The notes beneath the pieces were generated by a model. It made no database searches and was not told the origin of the DNA. It saw only the letters and a program-made list of their open reading frames with translations. Below, in pieces: positions 56,205 to 64,000 of a stretch of 64,000 nt of DNA (within the stretch, counting starts at the first letter, position 1; each line of letters begins with the position of its first letter). The stretch covers positions 10,478,001-10,542,000 of the forward strand of contig NGZR01000001.1 of NCBI GenBank assembly GCA_002197995.1. The letters are read 5' to 3'. Position numbers and translations under genes: made by a program. Source of the DNA: Gaeumannomyces sp. JS-464 (Eukaryota; Ascomycota; Sordariomycetes; Magnaporthales; Magnaporthaceae).

Positions 56205-57260
56205 TGATAGTGCCGGACAGGGTGTGCACTGACTTATATATCGACCACCACATTATCGAGCCGGAGCGGGTTTCGCGGGAACTGCGCATTTTCGACGTGA
56301 AGGCAAGGAGATGAGCAAGCAGGAAGGCAGCACCAGTTTGCCGTCTCAAGATCCCATGATCAAGGGTGGAGGCAAACGGCTGGACGGTCGAATACCGAAC
56401 AGCGGATCAGGTGCGGGCTCTCTCCTTGGCGCTTTAGGCGCGGGAGCGGTTGGCCTGTCTGGAGGAAGGAATCCGCACCTTCCTTAAGGGCAATGGGCGC
56501 CGAAGATGAGTGGGAAAGCGTACTCCCACCCTTTTACTCCTAGACTATCACCAACAAGTCGGGTGCATAGTTGGGCTTAACAAACTGGAGCTTCCTAGGC
56601 CGTGGCGTCAGGTGTCAGTCAGGGTCGGTGCTAGCATGTGCAATAACATTGATGATTCTCCCTCCTAACATACTCCGTATCGTATCTGTCTTGGCGCTGT
56701 GGTGGCTGGAATCTTGAAAGGCTCTCGGGAAGTCATCGAGGAACATGGCCTCGGACTGTCTGGACCCTTGGGCTCGCCTACGTCTGGTGGCGCGTCCTCC
56801 GAACTTGTTGCAGCGCTTCCGCTGAACAGGGAGTAAGACGGCACCGCTGGACACGCTAGCAGCGACTGGTCCTCCATGACGGTCTGGGAGGTCGGCATGG
56901 CAGTCAGCGCCCCAATACGGTGGCCTGGCGCACGCTCGTGCGCGCTCCAGCTAACGGTCCGAGGCAGCGACTGGCCCCGGCCACGTAGATGTCTGAAAAG
57001 TGCCGACGCATGTGCCGGATTGCGTCTGACTTCTGACTTCGGTTCGGATGCGTACTCCTCTGGTTCGCCGCACGCATTGCTGCCTCGGTCTCGAAAGATC
57101 CGCCGGGGGGCGCAGAGTCCTCCTCTGCGCGTGCTGCGAGTACTTCAAGTGAGCGGCCGATGCCAACATCTTCGAGGCAGACTTCGCCACGGCATGATCA
57201 CGCAGGACGTGGCTGAGACGAAACCAGCGTTGGCGGCCGTGGTCCTGGTGGGGCAATGAC
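56205..57260. other. Balanced-composition region without a convincing gene
   Basis: ORFs up to 127 codons exist on both strands (56876-57259 +, 57319-56954 -). They overlap each other, are Arg/Ser/Pro-rich and show no domain. I regard them as chance frames in GC-rich sequence. No RIP mutation pattern is seen. Confidence 0.5.
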
Positions 57261-57264
57261 CGGG

Positions 57265-57800
57265 CCGTTCTGCAAGGAATTGATGGTGGTGCTGACTTTG
57301 ACAGCCAGGAAGCACTCAACGTAGGCGCCGCTGTCCTGTCTTGGCCGTGATTTGCCAGAGGCTGCGCAAGGGGTCACGGGCGTGGGATTAACGATGTGCT
57401 GGCCGGTGGCTGGGCTGCTCGGGTAGGCGACCACTGTCTCGGCGGGTGGTGGCTTAGGCCGTATCCGTAAGGAATTGATGATGGTGCTGATCCGGTGGCT
57501 GGGAGTGACCGGCAATGTCCGCGATGAATTGTTGACGCCGACTTGACAGCGGCAAGCACTTGGCAGTGGACGACCGCTGCCCTGGTGGCTGTAGCTAGGC
57601 ACAGGCATGACCGAGTGGCGGCCGCATCCGAAAGGAATTGATGGTGCTGGCCCGACAGCTTAGGAAGCACTCGGCGGCAGGCGGCCGCTGTTCTGGCCTG
57701 GCCGTGGTTTGGAATAGGCCTGAGCAAGGGTAGCGCCGTGTCCGCAGTTGATGATGGTGCTGGTCAGCAGGCTCCAGCCTGCAGGTACCGAACGGGCGGA
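57265..57800. repeat. Degenerate minisatellite with AAGGAATTGATGGTG core
   Basis: The core A(A)GGAATTGATG(A/G)TGGTGCTG occurs at about 57278, 57470, 57634 and, shortened, 57522 and 57746. Each is followed by variants of AAGCACTCGGCAG and GGCCGCTGTCCTG. Spacing is irregular (about 110-190 bp), so units have diverged or lost parts. ORFs in this stretch on the minus strand are repeats of the same text and are not likely to be genes. Confidence 0.65.
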
Positions 57801-58185
57801 CAGCCCACGGATGGACCCACTCAGCGCACCTCCAGCGTGGCACACGGCTTCAGGCTGGGCTTGGCCCGCTAGCCGGGCTCTCTACTTTATATCGATCGCA
57901 AAGGGCGACTTCGCGAGTGCTCCGACCACACATGCAAGCACTCAAACGCCCTGGGTAACCCTATCGTTGACGTAACCCAGCTAGTCACTCCCCCATTGAT
58001 TGGTGTTTATGGCCAGCTCCCCCAGCAGGCCGACACGATGGCCTGCAAGCTGCCTCCCACCGCGGCCCTCTCTGCCTCCAGCCGGCAAGTCTCTCATGGA
58101 TGCGAGCTGAGCAAACGCTACTTGCCTGAAATGTGCCCGCTGCTTCGCGACAACGACATGCCCCTTTTGGCGTTTTTTTCACATC

Positions 58186-58245
58186 CCAGATAACCCTGAT
58201 GCTAGCTTAACCCCTACCCTAACCATTAACCCTACCTCTCTCTCC
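58186..58245. repeat. Interstitial telomere-like motifs
   Basis: Several CCCTAA/CCCTA-type hexamers in degenerate form (ATAACCCTGA, ACCCCTACCCTAACC, ATTAACCCTACC) cluster in 60 bp. A further GGTAACCCTATC lies at 57953. CCCTAA is the telomere repeat of most filamentous fungi. It is not a telomere, because sequence continues on both sides. Confidence 0.5.
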
Positions 58246-59298
58246 AGCAGGATAGATGGCGGTGCTCGTCCACTCGGCGACAGTGAACCTCTTCAGTTCC
58301 TGGGTACGTCAGGGCGCGACGGCTGCACGAGCTGCGCCGGGGTACGAGTGCGCCATCCAGCGCGACGCAGTAGACGTATATGATCATGTGATTGTGTCCC
58401 CTTCGGAAATAGTGAGCTTCTGTAACCCCTGGGTCTCGTCTGTACGCCGGCGTGCCTCGCGGCCGCTGAAAGGGCCGTCTGGGTGAAGCCGAACCCCTAG
58501 CTGAACCGCCGGGGCGGCACAAGACGCTGAGCGCGAGGACTTGCCCGCGAGCCGCGCGGGGTAGGTACGCCACCGGCGAGATACAGGGCTCGCTCGCAGG
58601 CCGCCACATGCTCGCTTCCGCCGAGAACAGAACCGCTAACGACGAAGAGAAGGTGGATATCCGGCATGCCGACTGCGCTGCCTGGTTGGCGTGGGCGTTG
58701 TAGGTGCGGTCGTGGAGCCATACGGCAAGGAAACAGTCGAGGGTTTGGTCGTGGGTGGATCGCCACCTGCTATGTCAGGCTGTACGTGACCTCCGGTGCC
58801 CAGCCCGACTCCTGGATATCTGTGGGAAAGAGTGTCAGACAATGGATAGCCAAGAAGCCTCGGTGGATGTACATACCTGCGGACTGCGCATGCACGCCTT
58901 TTCCGCTGCGGCTGCGTAGGGGCAAAACGCGTAGCCGTGGCCTCAAGGGGATGCGAGATTGGTGCAAAAGTCGTTCCAAGCTTTAGAGCGAACGCGGTTG
59001 GATTATCAAGGAACTATCTCGCACTGGCGCCTCATTGTTCGATTCGGCTGGGATGGTGCTGGGTGGTTGTGGCTGGCCTGGACTCTGCCCACGGGTATGC
59101 ACCAGCCGGGCTCTACTACAGCTGGACGCGGCCATGCAAGGACACCGCCCCACGTCAACCCTATCGATGGATTAGCCCCACTTCCAATGACTTAGTGCCG
59201 CAGCCACCCAGTCTTGCCTCCTCGCGGATACAACACTTTCCAACTCTACCCGATAACCCATCCAACTGTCGCCAAAATGAACGCAGATTTGGAGGACA
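58246..59298. other. GC-rich region without a recognised gene
   Basis: Many overlapping ORFs on both strands (for example 58232-58609 -, 58666-58986 +, 58937-59302 +) lack domain or signal features and conflict with each other. No helicase motif I (GxGKT/S) is found here that could belong to the helicase-like gene starting at 59302. Confidence 0.5.
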
Positions 59299-59301
59299 TT
59301 G

Positions 59302-60852
59302 ATGCTGGAGGCAGCATTGGCAAAAGAGGTGATGGAGCAGAAGCATCAGCTGGAAACCAGCCATCTCGGCGCCGAGCTGATCCAGTGCAGCGCCGCGCAG
59401 TTTGTGGCAGAGCTGCGCGACTTGCTGGAGTCGCACCGCGAGATCCTTTTGACGATCCTTCTGGACGCCGAGTGCACCGGCACCAAAGACGGTCTCCGGC
59501 TCGTAATCGAGCTCGGGCGCTGTTTGAGCCATATCGAGGCGAGAAGCCGCTCGCCACTGGCGCAGCTGATTGTGCTTACCATGGGCAGCTCGCCTGTCAA
59601 TTTTTCGCTCAGCGACGCTGTCGTACAAGTCGACGTCGATGACGGGTCGGACAAGCCGGTGGCTGATGAAATGCTCGACGTCCAAAAAGACGGGTTGATT
59701 CCACCCTTGGCCCGACAGGTTGTGGATGTCATGGCGAGGAATGGAGGCGAACGGTCCTTCATTCTCTCCTTTTTGCCACACAGCACCACCAGTCAGCTGC
59801 ACCGCCTGGTCGGCCACATGGCGTCGCAGATTGGCGTTTCGAGCGTCCAGCACCTGCCGCTCACGGGCCAGCCCTGGAGAGTGGACGACAAGCTTCTCGG
59901 CATCAAAAACATCTGGAGCGGCACTAGGGGCCACTGGATCATCTCGGTCGATCCGGAGCAATTTGCCGTGTGCCTCCCGCTCACGCCGTCACTCGACATG
60001 GTCGTGGCTTGGGAGGGCACGAGCGACACGCTACACCGTTTTCGGGTCGACGCCAGAGCCTACAAGGTGTACAAGGCCCCAGGCGAGACCTCGGGAGAGG
60101 TGTTTGGCCTGGTCTCGAGGTACAAGTTTTTGGGCACAGTCGACAGCTGCAAAAACGCCAATGTGCTGCGTGCAAGCTTTGGTGGAGAAGGGTTGCTCTA
60201 CCATGACACAGTCCCGTCACTTCACACCCAGGTCGACTGGGCTGCCTACTTCGTGGCTATACCTGGACTCGCAAAGGAGCCTGGTATGTGCAGCACATAC
60301 AGGTGTCAAGACGCCGCCGACCGAGTCAACCTGACCTCGGCTCTCGAGTACGCCAGCGTCATGGGTGTAGTGAAGGCCGACAACTCGGGGTTGGTCACTT
60401 CGTCCCGGAGTCTCTGGGACCTTGAGAACGCGCTGCTCACTGCCAGTGTGGACCGAGACTATCCGTTCCAGGCCGCTGCAATGTGGGCAGTGCCCGAGGC
60501 CGACGAAACCCAGCGCCGCGTGCTGATCCGCATGGGTGCTGTTCTCGCGGCGGGCTTCCCCAAGGGCGAGAGCACGCTGCATTTGCTGGAAAAGGCGGAT
60601 ATCTTCCAGCTGCACACCCTGTTCACGGGGTTCGCCAAGACCTGGTGTCCCACCGGCTATCTCTGGGCGATGCTTGGCCTTTGGGAGTGCTTCAAGGACT
60701 CGGGAAGTTCCTTCAGCAGCCATCTACAGGCGAACGTCAACGGCAAGGACTTTGTCGTGGACAAGGCTTGGGCGCAGGCCATCGAGAGGTACGTGGTGGC
60801 GGTCGAGGGCTACTACAAACTAGCCCCTTGGCCCCCCGTTCCGGCTGGATGA
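59302..60852 (+). CDS. DEAH/RHA-type helicase-like protein, N-terminally truncated
   Basis: The ORF of 516 codons starts at ATG 59302; an in-frame TGA at 59278 limits extension. Residues about 48-95 align in pattern with motifs II and III of DEAH helicases: ILLTILLDAECTGTKDGLRL in place of I-DEAHxR, then LIVLTMGSS in place of LMSAT. FILSFLPHSTTSQLHRL (about 154-170) matches the LVFLPG segment. A GHWIISVDPEQF stretch (about 214) stands where ATNIAE would be, and ALEYASVMGVVKADNSGLVT (about 351-370) matches the HA2 AL..LGALD..G.LT pattern. Motif I is absent and motif II lacks Glu-Ala-His, so ATPase activity is unlikely. Subtelomeric helicase-like genes are common in fungi. The assignment is inference from spaced motifs. 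Confidence 0.5.
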   Translation: MLEAALAKEVMEQKHQLETSHLGAELIQCSAAQFVAELRDLLESHREILLTILLDAECTGTKDGLRLVIELGRCLSHIEARSRSPLAQLIVLTMGSSPVNFSLSDAVVQVDVDDGSDKPVADEMLDVQKDGLIPPLARQVVDVMARNGGERSFILSFLPHSTTSQLHRLVGHMASQIGVSSVQHLPLTGQPWRVDDKLLGIKNIWSGTRGHWIISVDPEQFAVCLPLTPSLDMVVAWEGTSDTLHRFRVDARAYKVYKAPGETSGEVFGLVSRYKFLGTVDSCKNANVLRASFGGEGLLYHDTVPSLHTQVDWAAYFVAIPGLAKEPGMCSTYRCQDAADRVNLTSALEYASVMGVVKADNSGLVTSSRSLWDLENALLTASVDRDYPFQAAAMWAVPEADETQRRVLIRMGAVLAAGFPKGESTLHLLEKADIFQLHTLFTGFAKTWCPTGYLWAMLGLWECFKDSGSSFSSHLQANVNGKDFVVDKAWAQAIERYVVAVEGYYKLAPWPPVPAG

Positions 60853-61191
60853 ACGTGCCGTTGCGCATGGACACCGGCCGCGCCGCCATCGACAAGGCCG
60901 TGGCGCGCTGTCTGGCCCAGAAACTGCGTGATACTAAGCGACAAGGGACTTGCGTCGGCCTTGTATGGCAACTTTCTGGCCACCAGTGCCGAGCCGTGGT
61001 TCATTGATGGCAAGGCGGGCTTCGACAAAGCCCCCTTCTCGGCGACAGGAACTTCCTTCGCCGCCGTCGCCGCCGAGATGACGACAGAGGACAACGGCCA
61101 TGGCACGCAGGCAACCATGGCCCGCTATCTGACATTGATTACACGGGAGCAGGCACTTGCCTTGCGTAGTGAGCCGCCTCGGACGATGTAG
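60853..61191 (+). pseudogene. C-terminal continuation of the helicase-like gene after two frameshifts
   Basis: After the TGA at 60850-60852, coding-like sequence goes on in the +1 frame (WMNVPLRMDTGRAAIDKAVA, to about 60925). It returns to the original frame as ILSDKGLASALYGNFLATSA and reads to TAG 61189-61191. The first shift coincides with a run of six C (60832-60837). The last part (PFSATGTSF then ARYLTLITREQALAL) fits the position of the OB-fold end of DEAH helicases (yir.vt.I). Two compensating shifts within 90 bp suggest gene decay, sequencing errors or a missed intron. Confidence 0.45.
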
Positions 61192-61302
61192 ATCTAATCA
61201 CTGTCGCAGCCTTGGTGTTTCAAATGCTATGTGATATGTGATGTCGTCGCCGTGTCGTCGTTTTTGAGCCGCAGTGTGGGTACATGCCGACCGCATTAGG
61301 CA

Positions 61303-62310
61303 ATGAAGCGGCTCTTTTGGACCCACCTTCCACATGTCGGCACGGGCCAGCCACTCCGTCGACCATTGCTGCCAACGAAGAAAAACAGCAAACTACGTAG
61401 TCCTGCCGCCCTCGATCTCGACTGGCCTCGGGGTCGCTTGCTGGGAGGCCAGGGGTACAGGCTCGCCTCGAGACCGAGCTTTCTGCCGCGCTTTATCCGC
61501 TCGCCCGCATCGCCACATCGTCGCCGCGGCCCCAAGGCCACCCAGTCGCCATCCAGCCGGACGAGTTCGTGGACCCGAGACGTCGCCGCCACTGCCCATC
61601 CAGCCCAGCTAGGCCCAGCACCACCGGCATCTCCTTTGGTGCCACAGTCCGTGCCGGCTGAGCAGTCTCGTTGGTCGGCAGTAAGTCGTCGAGCTCCAGT
61701 TCCTAGGCATTTGCTGACGTATCGCCGACGTGGGACACAGGCCCGCTACAGCAGCCGCGTCCAGACGATGCGGCTTCGAGACATCACCAACGCCCATCGG
61801 CCTTTGCTGCTCTCGCTCCTTGCTCCACTGCTCCGCCTGCCAAGCATGTGCCGCAAGCTTGGGCAATGTCGCCGACCCAGCCGCCCAGCGATTCGCCGCG
61901 TACCGGCTCAAGGACTGAAGCAGACCGCGTGTCGTCGCCAAGCTTCGTCGCCGTGTCGCCGCCAAGCTCCGTCGCCGTGTCGCCGCCAAGCCCACCCTGC
62001 CTCGAACCCACGCGCCCGAGCCCCGCCGTCCCAAGCTCACGCCGTCAACTTGCCCGCCATGTCCGCTTGCCGATTTCTCCTCTGGCGCTTCCTCCAGCCC
62101 GCTCTTGCTTCCGACGCCGTCACCCCGCCGCTGATCCTGCCGACGCCGTCTGCGTTCTTCCCATAGCCCTTGTGCACTGCCATTCCCGCCACCCCCGTTG
62201 CGCCACCCTACCGTTTCCACGCCATCGCCGGCCTCCCATGCTGTCAATCCACGCCACACCGCCTTTCGGTAGGGCCGCCCAGTCGATCCCATGAGCATGG
62301 GGCTGTACAT
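61303..62310. other. Region of overlapping Arg/Pro/Ala-rich ORFs, gene status doubtful
   Basis: Three long frames overlap here: 61303-62166 (+, 287 codons), 61848-62294 (+, 148 codons) and 62310-61609 (-, 233 codons). All are Arg/Pro/Ser/Ala-rich with no domain. A 24-bp tandem repeat at 61929-61991 gives each its own peptide repeat. One of them could be real, but nothing in the sequence favours any. Confidence 0.3.
61929..61991. repeat. 24-bp tandem repeat, 2.6 units
   Basis: The unit is GTGTCG(T/C)CGCCAAGCT(T/C)C followed by GTCGCC, repeated at 61929, 61953 and partially 61977 with one or two differences. Being a multiple of 3, it keeps any reading frame. Confidence 0.8.
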
Positions 62311-62379
62311 GGCTCGTTTTCAATAGATTTTGCATTATCCACTGTGAACATTATGGAGCATTGGGCTATAAAGCGATGC

Positions 62380-62479
62380 CACGGGGATGCCATGGGGATA
62401 ACACGGGGGAATACCATGGGGGGATAGCACGGGGGAATACCATGGGGGGATACAACGGGGGAATACCATGGGGGGATGG
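62380..62479. repeat. 26-bp G-rich tandem repeat, about four units
   Basis: The unit is (C/A)ACGGGGGAATACCATGGGG followed by GGATA(G/C). Units start at 62380 (a 22-bp variant), 62402, 62428 and 62454. Runs of five or six G on one strand could form G-quadruplexes (inference). Confidence 0.85.
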
Positions 62480-62559
62480 CACGAAAAAATAGTGTGCGGT
62501 CAAGGTGGCCTTTGTGGTCGTTCTTTAAGCTCCCAAGCGTCGGGCCACTGAAGGTCGAA

Positions 62560-63180
62560 CATGCCTACGACGGGCGTGCAGCAGCCAAGGAAGCTTTTAA
62601 CAAAACAGCTCTGGCCAGGACAGCATCCGGCTAAGACGCCACGGTTTGGCTGTCTACTGGTACGAGACCGATGCCCACGGTGTGCTGTGGCGAATGTAGC
62701 CTCCCGGCCAAGCCTTTCAGACAGCTTCCCGAGACGTCTCAAACAGCCTCCCGATTCCAACTTGGAGATCACTGCCAAACGCCTCAACCGTCCGTCGGCC
62801 CGGCGACCCAAGAGCCACCCGCCATTCTCTTAGCTCCTGGCCGCTTGCCATCTACTGGCACGAGCTCGAACGTGCCCACAAGGCCAGGGGGTTCCGGCCA
62901 AGGCAGCTTGTGGCCGTTCCCTGGGCCCTTAGGCTCTCCTGCCTCAGTTGTCTACTAGCACGAGATCACACCCCGACGAGTGTGGCGGTCAAGCCTCCCG
63001 GCCAAGCCTCCCGGCCAAGATGCCGTTCCCACCGTGGCAGGGCGACACAGCTGCATTAAACAGCCTCTAGCGCCTCCTCGTTTCGGTACGTTCCTAAGAC
63101 TCGGCTGGCCAAGCCCTCGACATAGACACATACGATCCGTTAGTGTAGCAGCTCCTGTAGGGTTGGAGCTGAAGCGACTG
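62560..63180. repeat. Degenerate repeats with TCTACTGGCACGAG and CCTCCCGGCCAAG motifs
   Basis: TCTACT(G/A)G(T/C)ACGAG occurs at about 62651, 62851 and 62951, each followed within 60 bp by CCGGCCAAG variants. CCTCCCGGCCAAGCCT is doubled at 62993-63020. It looks like a decayed tandem array of 100-200-bp units. ORFs here are not credible. Confidence 0.5.
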
Positions 63181-63230
63181 GCTAGCCAGACGCCCCTTTA
63201 GCGTCCAGAGCGGAGCTTGGGAGGTCCGGC

Positions 63231-63249
63231 CGCCCGGAGGCTCCGGGCG
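63231..63249. other. Perfect 9-bp-arm hairpin
   Basis: CGCCCGGAG and CTCCGGGCG are separated by one G. No adjacent gene assigns it a role. Confidence 0.4.
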
Positions 63250-63704
63250 TTTCCGCCATATCAAAATCTAACCTGGGCGTAGCTGGGACACCCGCCCGTG
63301 AGCTTGATGTCAAAGCTCGCCGTATTCACGGGACTTGTTGGTACAGACGAATTTACTAGAGCACCGGCTGCTACCGAGTTTTCTGCTGGCACAAGGCTAG
63401 ACACGCCCCACGAATATCGGCGGCCAAAGTGCCGAGTACAGAGCGCCTACATGTTGTCAACATAGCCGCTGCGTAGGTAGCCGGGCCAGGCGGGGCCAAG
63501 CCGCTGTGAATGAACAAATTGCGCCCTGGGTCCATGCATGCAATCCACACATTAGTACAAGTCGTTTATCACACATCACGGCATCTGTTGCAAAGGATAC
63601 GATTAGGAAGACCAAAATGCTTTATTGGTTAAATGAGCTACCTAGTCGGTCACGAAAACGTTACGGAGGTGTTAGCATGATCCAACGGTCAAGCTCTTGA
63701 CCCC

Positions 63705-64000
63705 CTAGAATTTAATAACAACGTTATCAATTCCCTCCGGGGACACGATGGTTCCCTCCAAAATGTCCGTTTGCATCTGGCTTCTAGCCACCAAACGCAG
63801 TGTTCTGGTCTGCGAGTTAATCAGCACAGCACAACGCGGGTCGACAGGGGCCAAGACGATATGTTCGAACATGTCCCCGACGTCCTGCGCGGCCTCCCAC
63901 AGGGGGTTGTTTTTGGCCGCCTCGGAAAGCGCGTAGAATGGGGCCACAAGGTGGCCCGCCATGAGCCCCTCCACGCCTGGCTGGACACCCCAGCACTCGG
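63705..64000 (-). CDS. 3' end of an unrecognised gene (partial, runs off the window)
   Basis: An uninterrupted frame enters from the right edge (ECWGVQPGVEGLMAGHLVAP) and ends at TAG, the complement of 63705-63707. This gives 97 codons plus the stop. It continues past the edge, so the internal Met is not necessarily the start. It includes YALSEAAKNNPLWEAAQDVG (about 63939-63880) and ends TIVSPEGIDNVVIKF. The composition is that of an ordinary globular protein, with no RIP and a third-position G/C preference like the helicase-like gene. I do not recognise a family. Lack of stops over nearly 300 bp and natural composition support it being real. Confidence 0.6.
   Translation of the reverse strand, partial: ECWGVQPGVEGLMAGHLVAPFYALSEAAKNNPLWEAAQDVGDMFEHIVLAPVDPRCAVLINSQTRTLRLVARSQMQTDILEGTIVSPEGIDNVVIKF

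Noticed and set aside
60928..61191. Subtilisin-like signatures GTSFAA and NGHGT in the C-terminal ORF
   Set aside because: They occur in the wrong order and only 20 residues apart. The surrounding sequence fits the end of the helicase-like gene better.
61303..62310. Arg-rich 287-codon ORF as a nuclear or histone-like protein
   Set aside because: Two other long frames overlap it, and all have low-complexity composition caused by GC-rich repeats. No domain or codon signal favours one.

Overview
This window looks like one arm of a filamentous ascomycete chromosome. The retroelement families (Ty1/copia, chromodomain Ty3/gypsy and a Fot1/pogo-type DDE transposon) are typical of such fungi. Bases 1 to about 56,100 are AT-rich with the stamp of repeat-induced point mutation (RIP): CpA/TpG is scarce, TpA is abundant, CpG is kept, and every transposon ORF is full of TAA/TAG stops. 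From about 56,100 to 64,000 base composition is balanced and there are non-transposon ORFs. Species cannot be named from sequence alone.

The AT-rich part is almost wholly explained as nested transposons. (a) 1-666: the right end of a lightly mutated LTR element, inserted in a Fot1-like element (F0, to 1306). (b) 1309-13527: a + strand chromodomain Gypsy (G1a) interrupted by Fot1-like F1 (5007-12268), itself interrupted by a complete minus-strand Copia (Copia-A, 6351-11747, 5-bp target duplication). (c) 13872-about 38130: a minus-strand Copia (Copia-C) split by a second minus-strand Copia (Copia-B, 14760-29352, target duplication CTAGT) and by Fot1-like F3 and F4. Copia-B carries Fot1-like F2 and an odd LTR-less Gypsy body (Gypsy-2, 20775-27784) flanked by an 82-bp duplication of Copia-B integrase sequence. 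(d) 38420-40058: a 1.6-kb element with 163-bp LTRs and an unfamiliar minus-strand ORF. (e) 40059-43104: AT-rich sequence I cannot classify. (f) 43105-50217: a minus-strand G1 copy (G1b) with F5 in its pol and a 437-bp foldback MITE in its 5' LTR. (g) 50218-52891: orphan sequence, a solo G1 LTR and an inverted pair of Copia-C-type LTRs. (h) 52892-56204: a 5'-truncated + strand G1 copy (G1c) whose 3' LTR is the border of the AT-rich block.

The balanced part (56205-64000) holds degenerate minisatellites, interstitial telomere-like CCCTAA motifs, a truncated and frameshifted DEAH/RHA-type helicase-like gene (59302-61191, +), Arg/Pro-rich ORFs of doubtful reality, and the 3' end of an unrecognised gene on the minus strand (63705-64000). 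The mix suggests a subtelomeric or other heterochromatic border, which is inference.

No host pathway is encoded. The main content is a stratigraphy of insertions: G1 and Copia-C first, then Copia-B, then the Fot1-like burst, then Copia-A and the 1-666 LTR element. Features that do not fit textbook elements are the LTR-less Gypsy-2 with its extra ORF, the antisense Cys-rich/coiled-coil ORF at the 3' end of G1, and the small LTR element at 38.4-40.1 kb.
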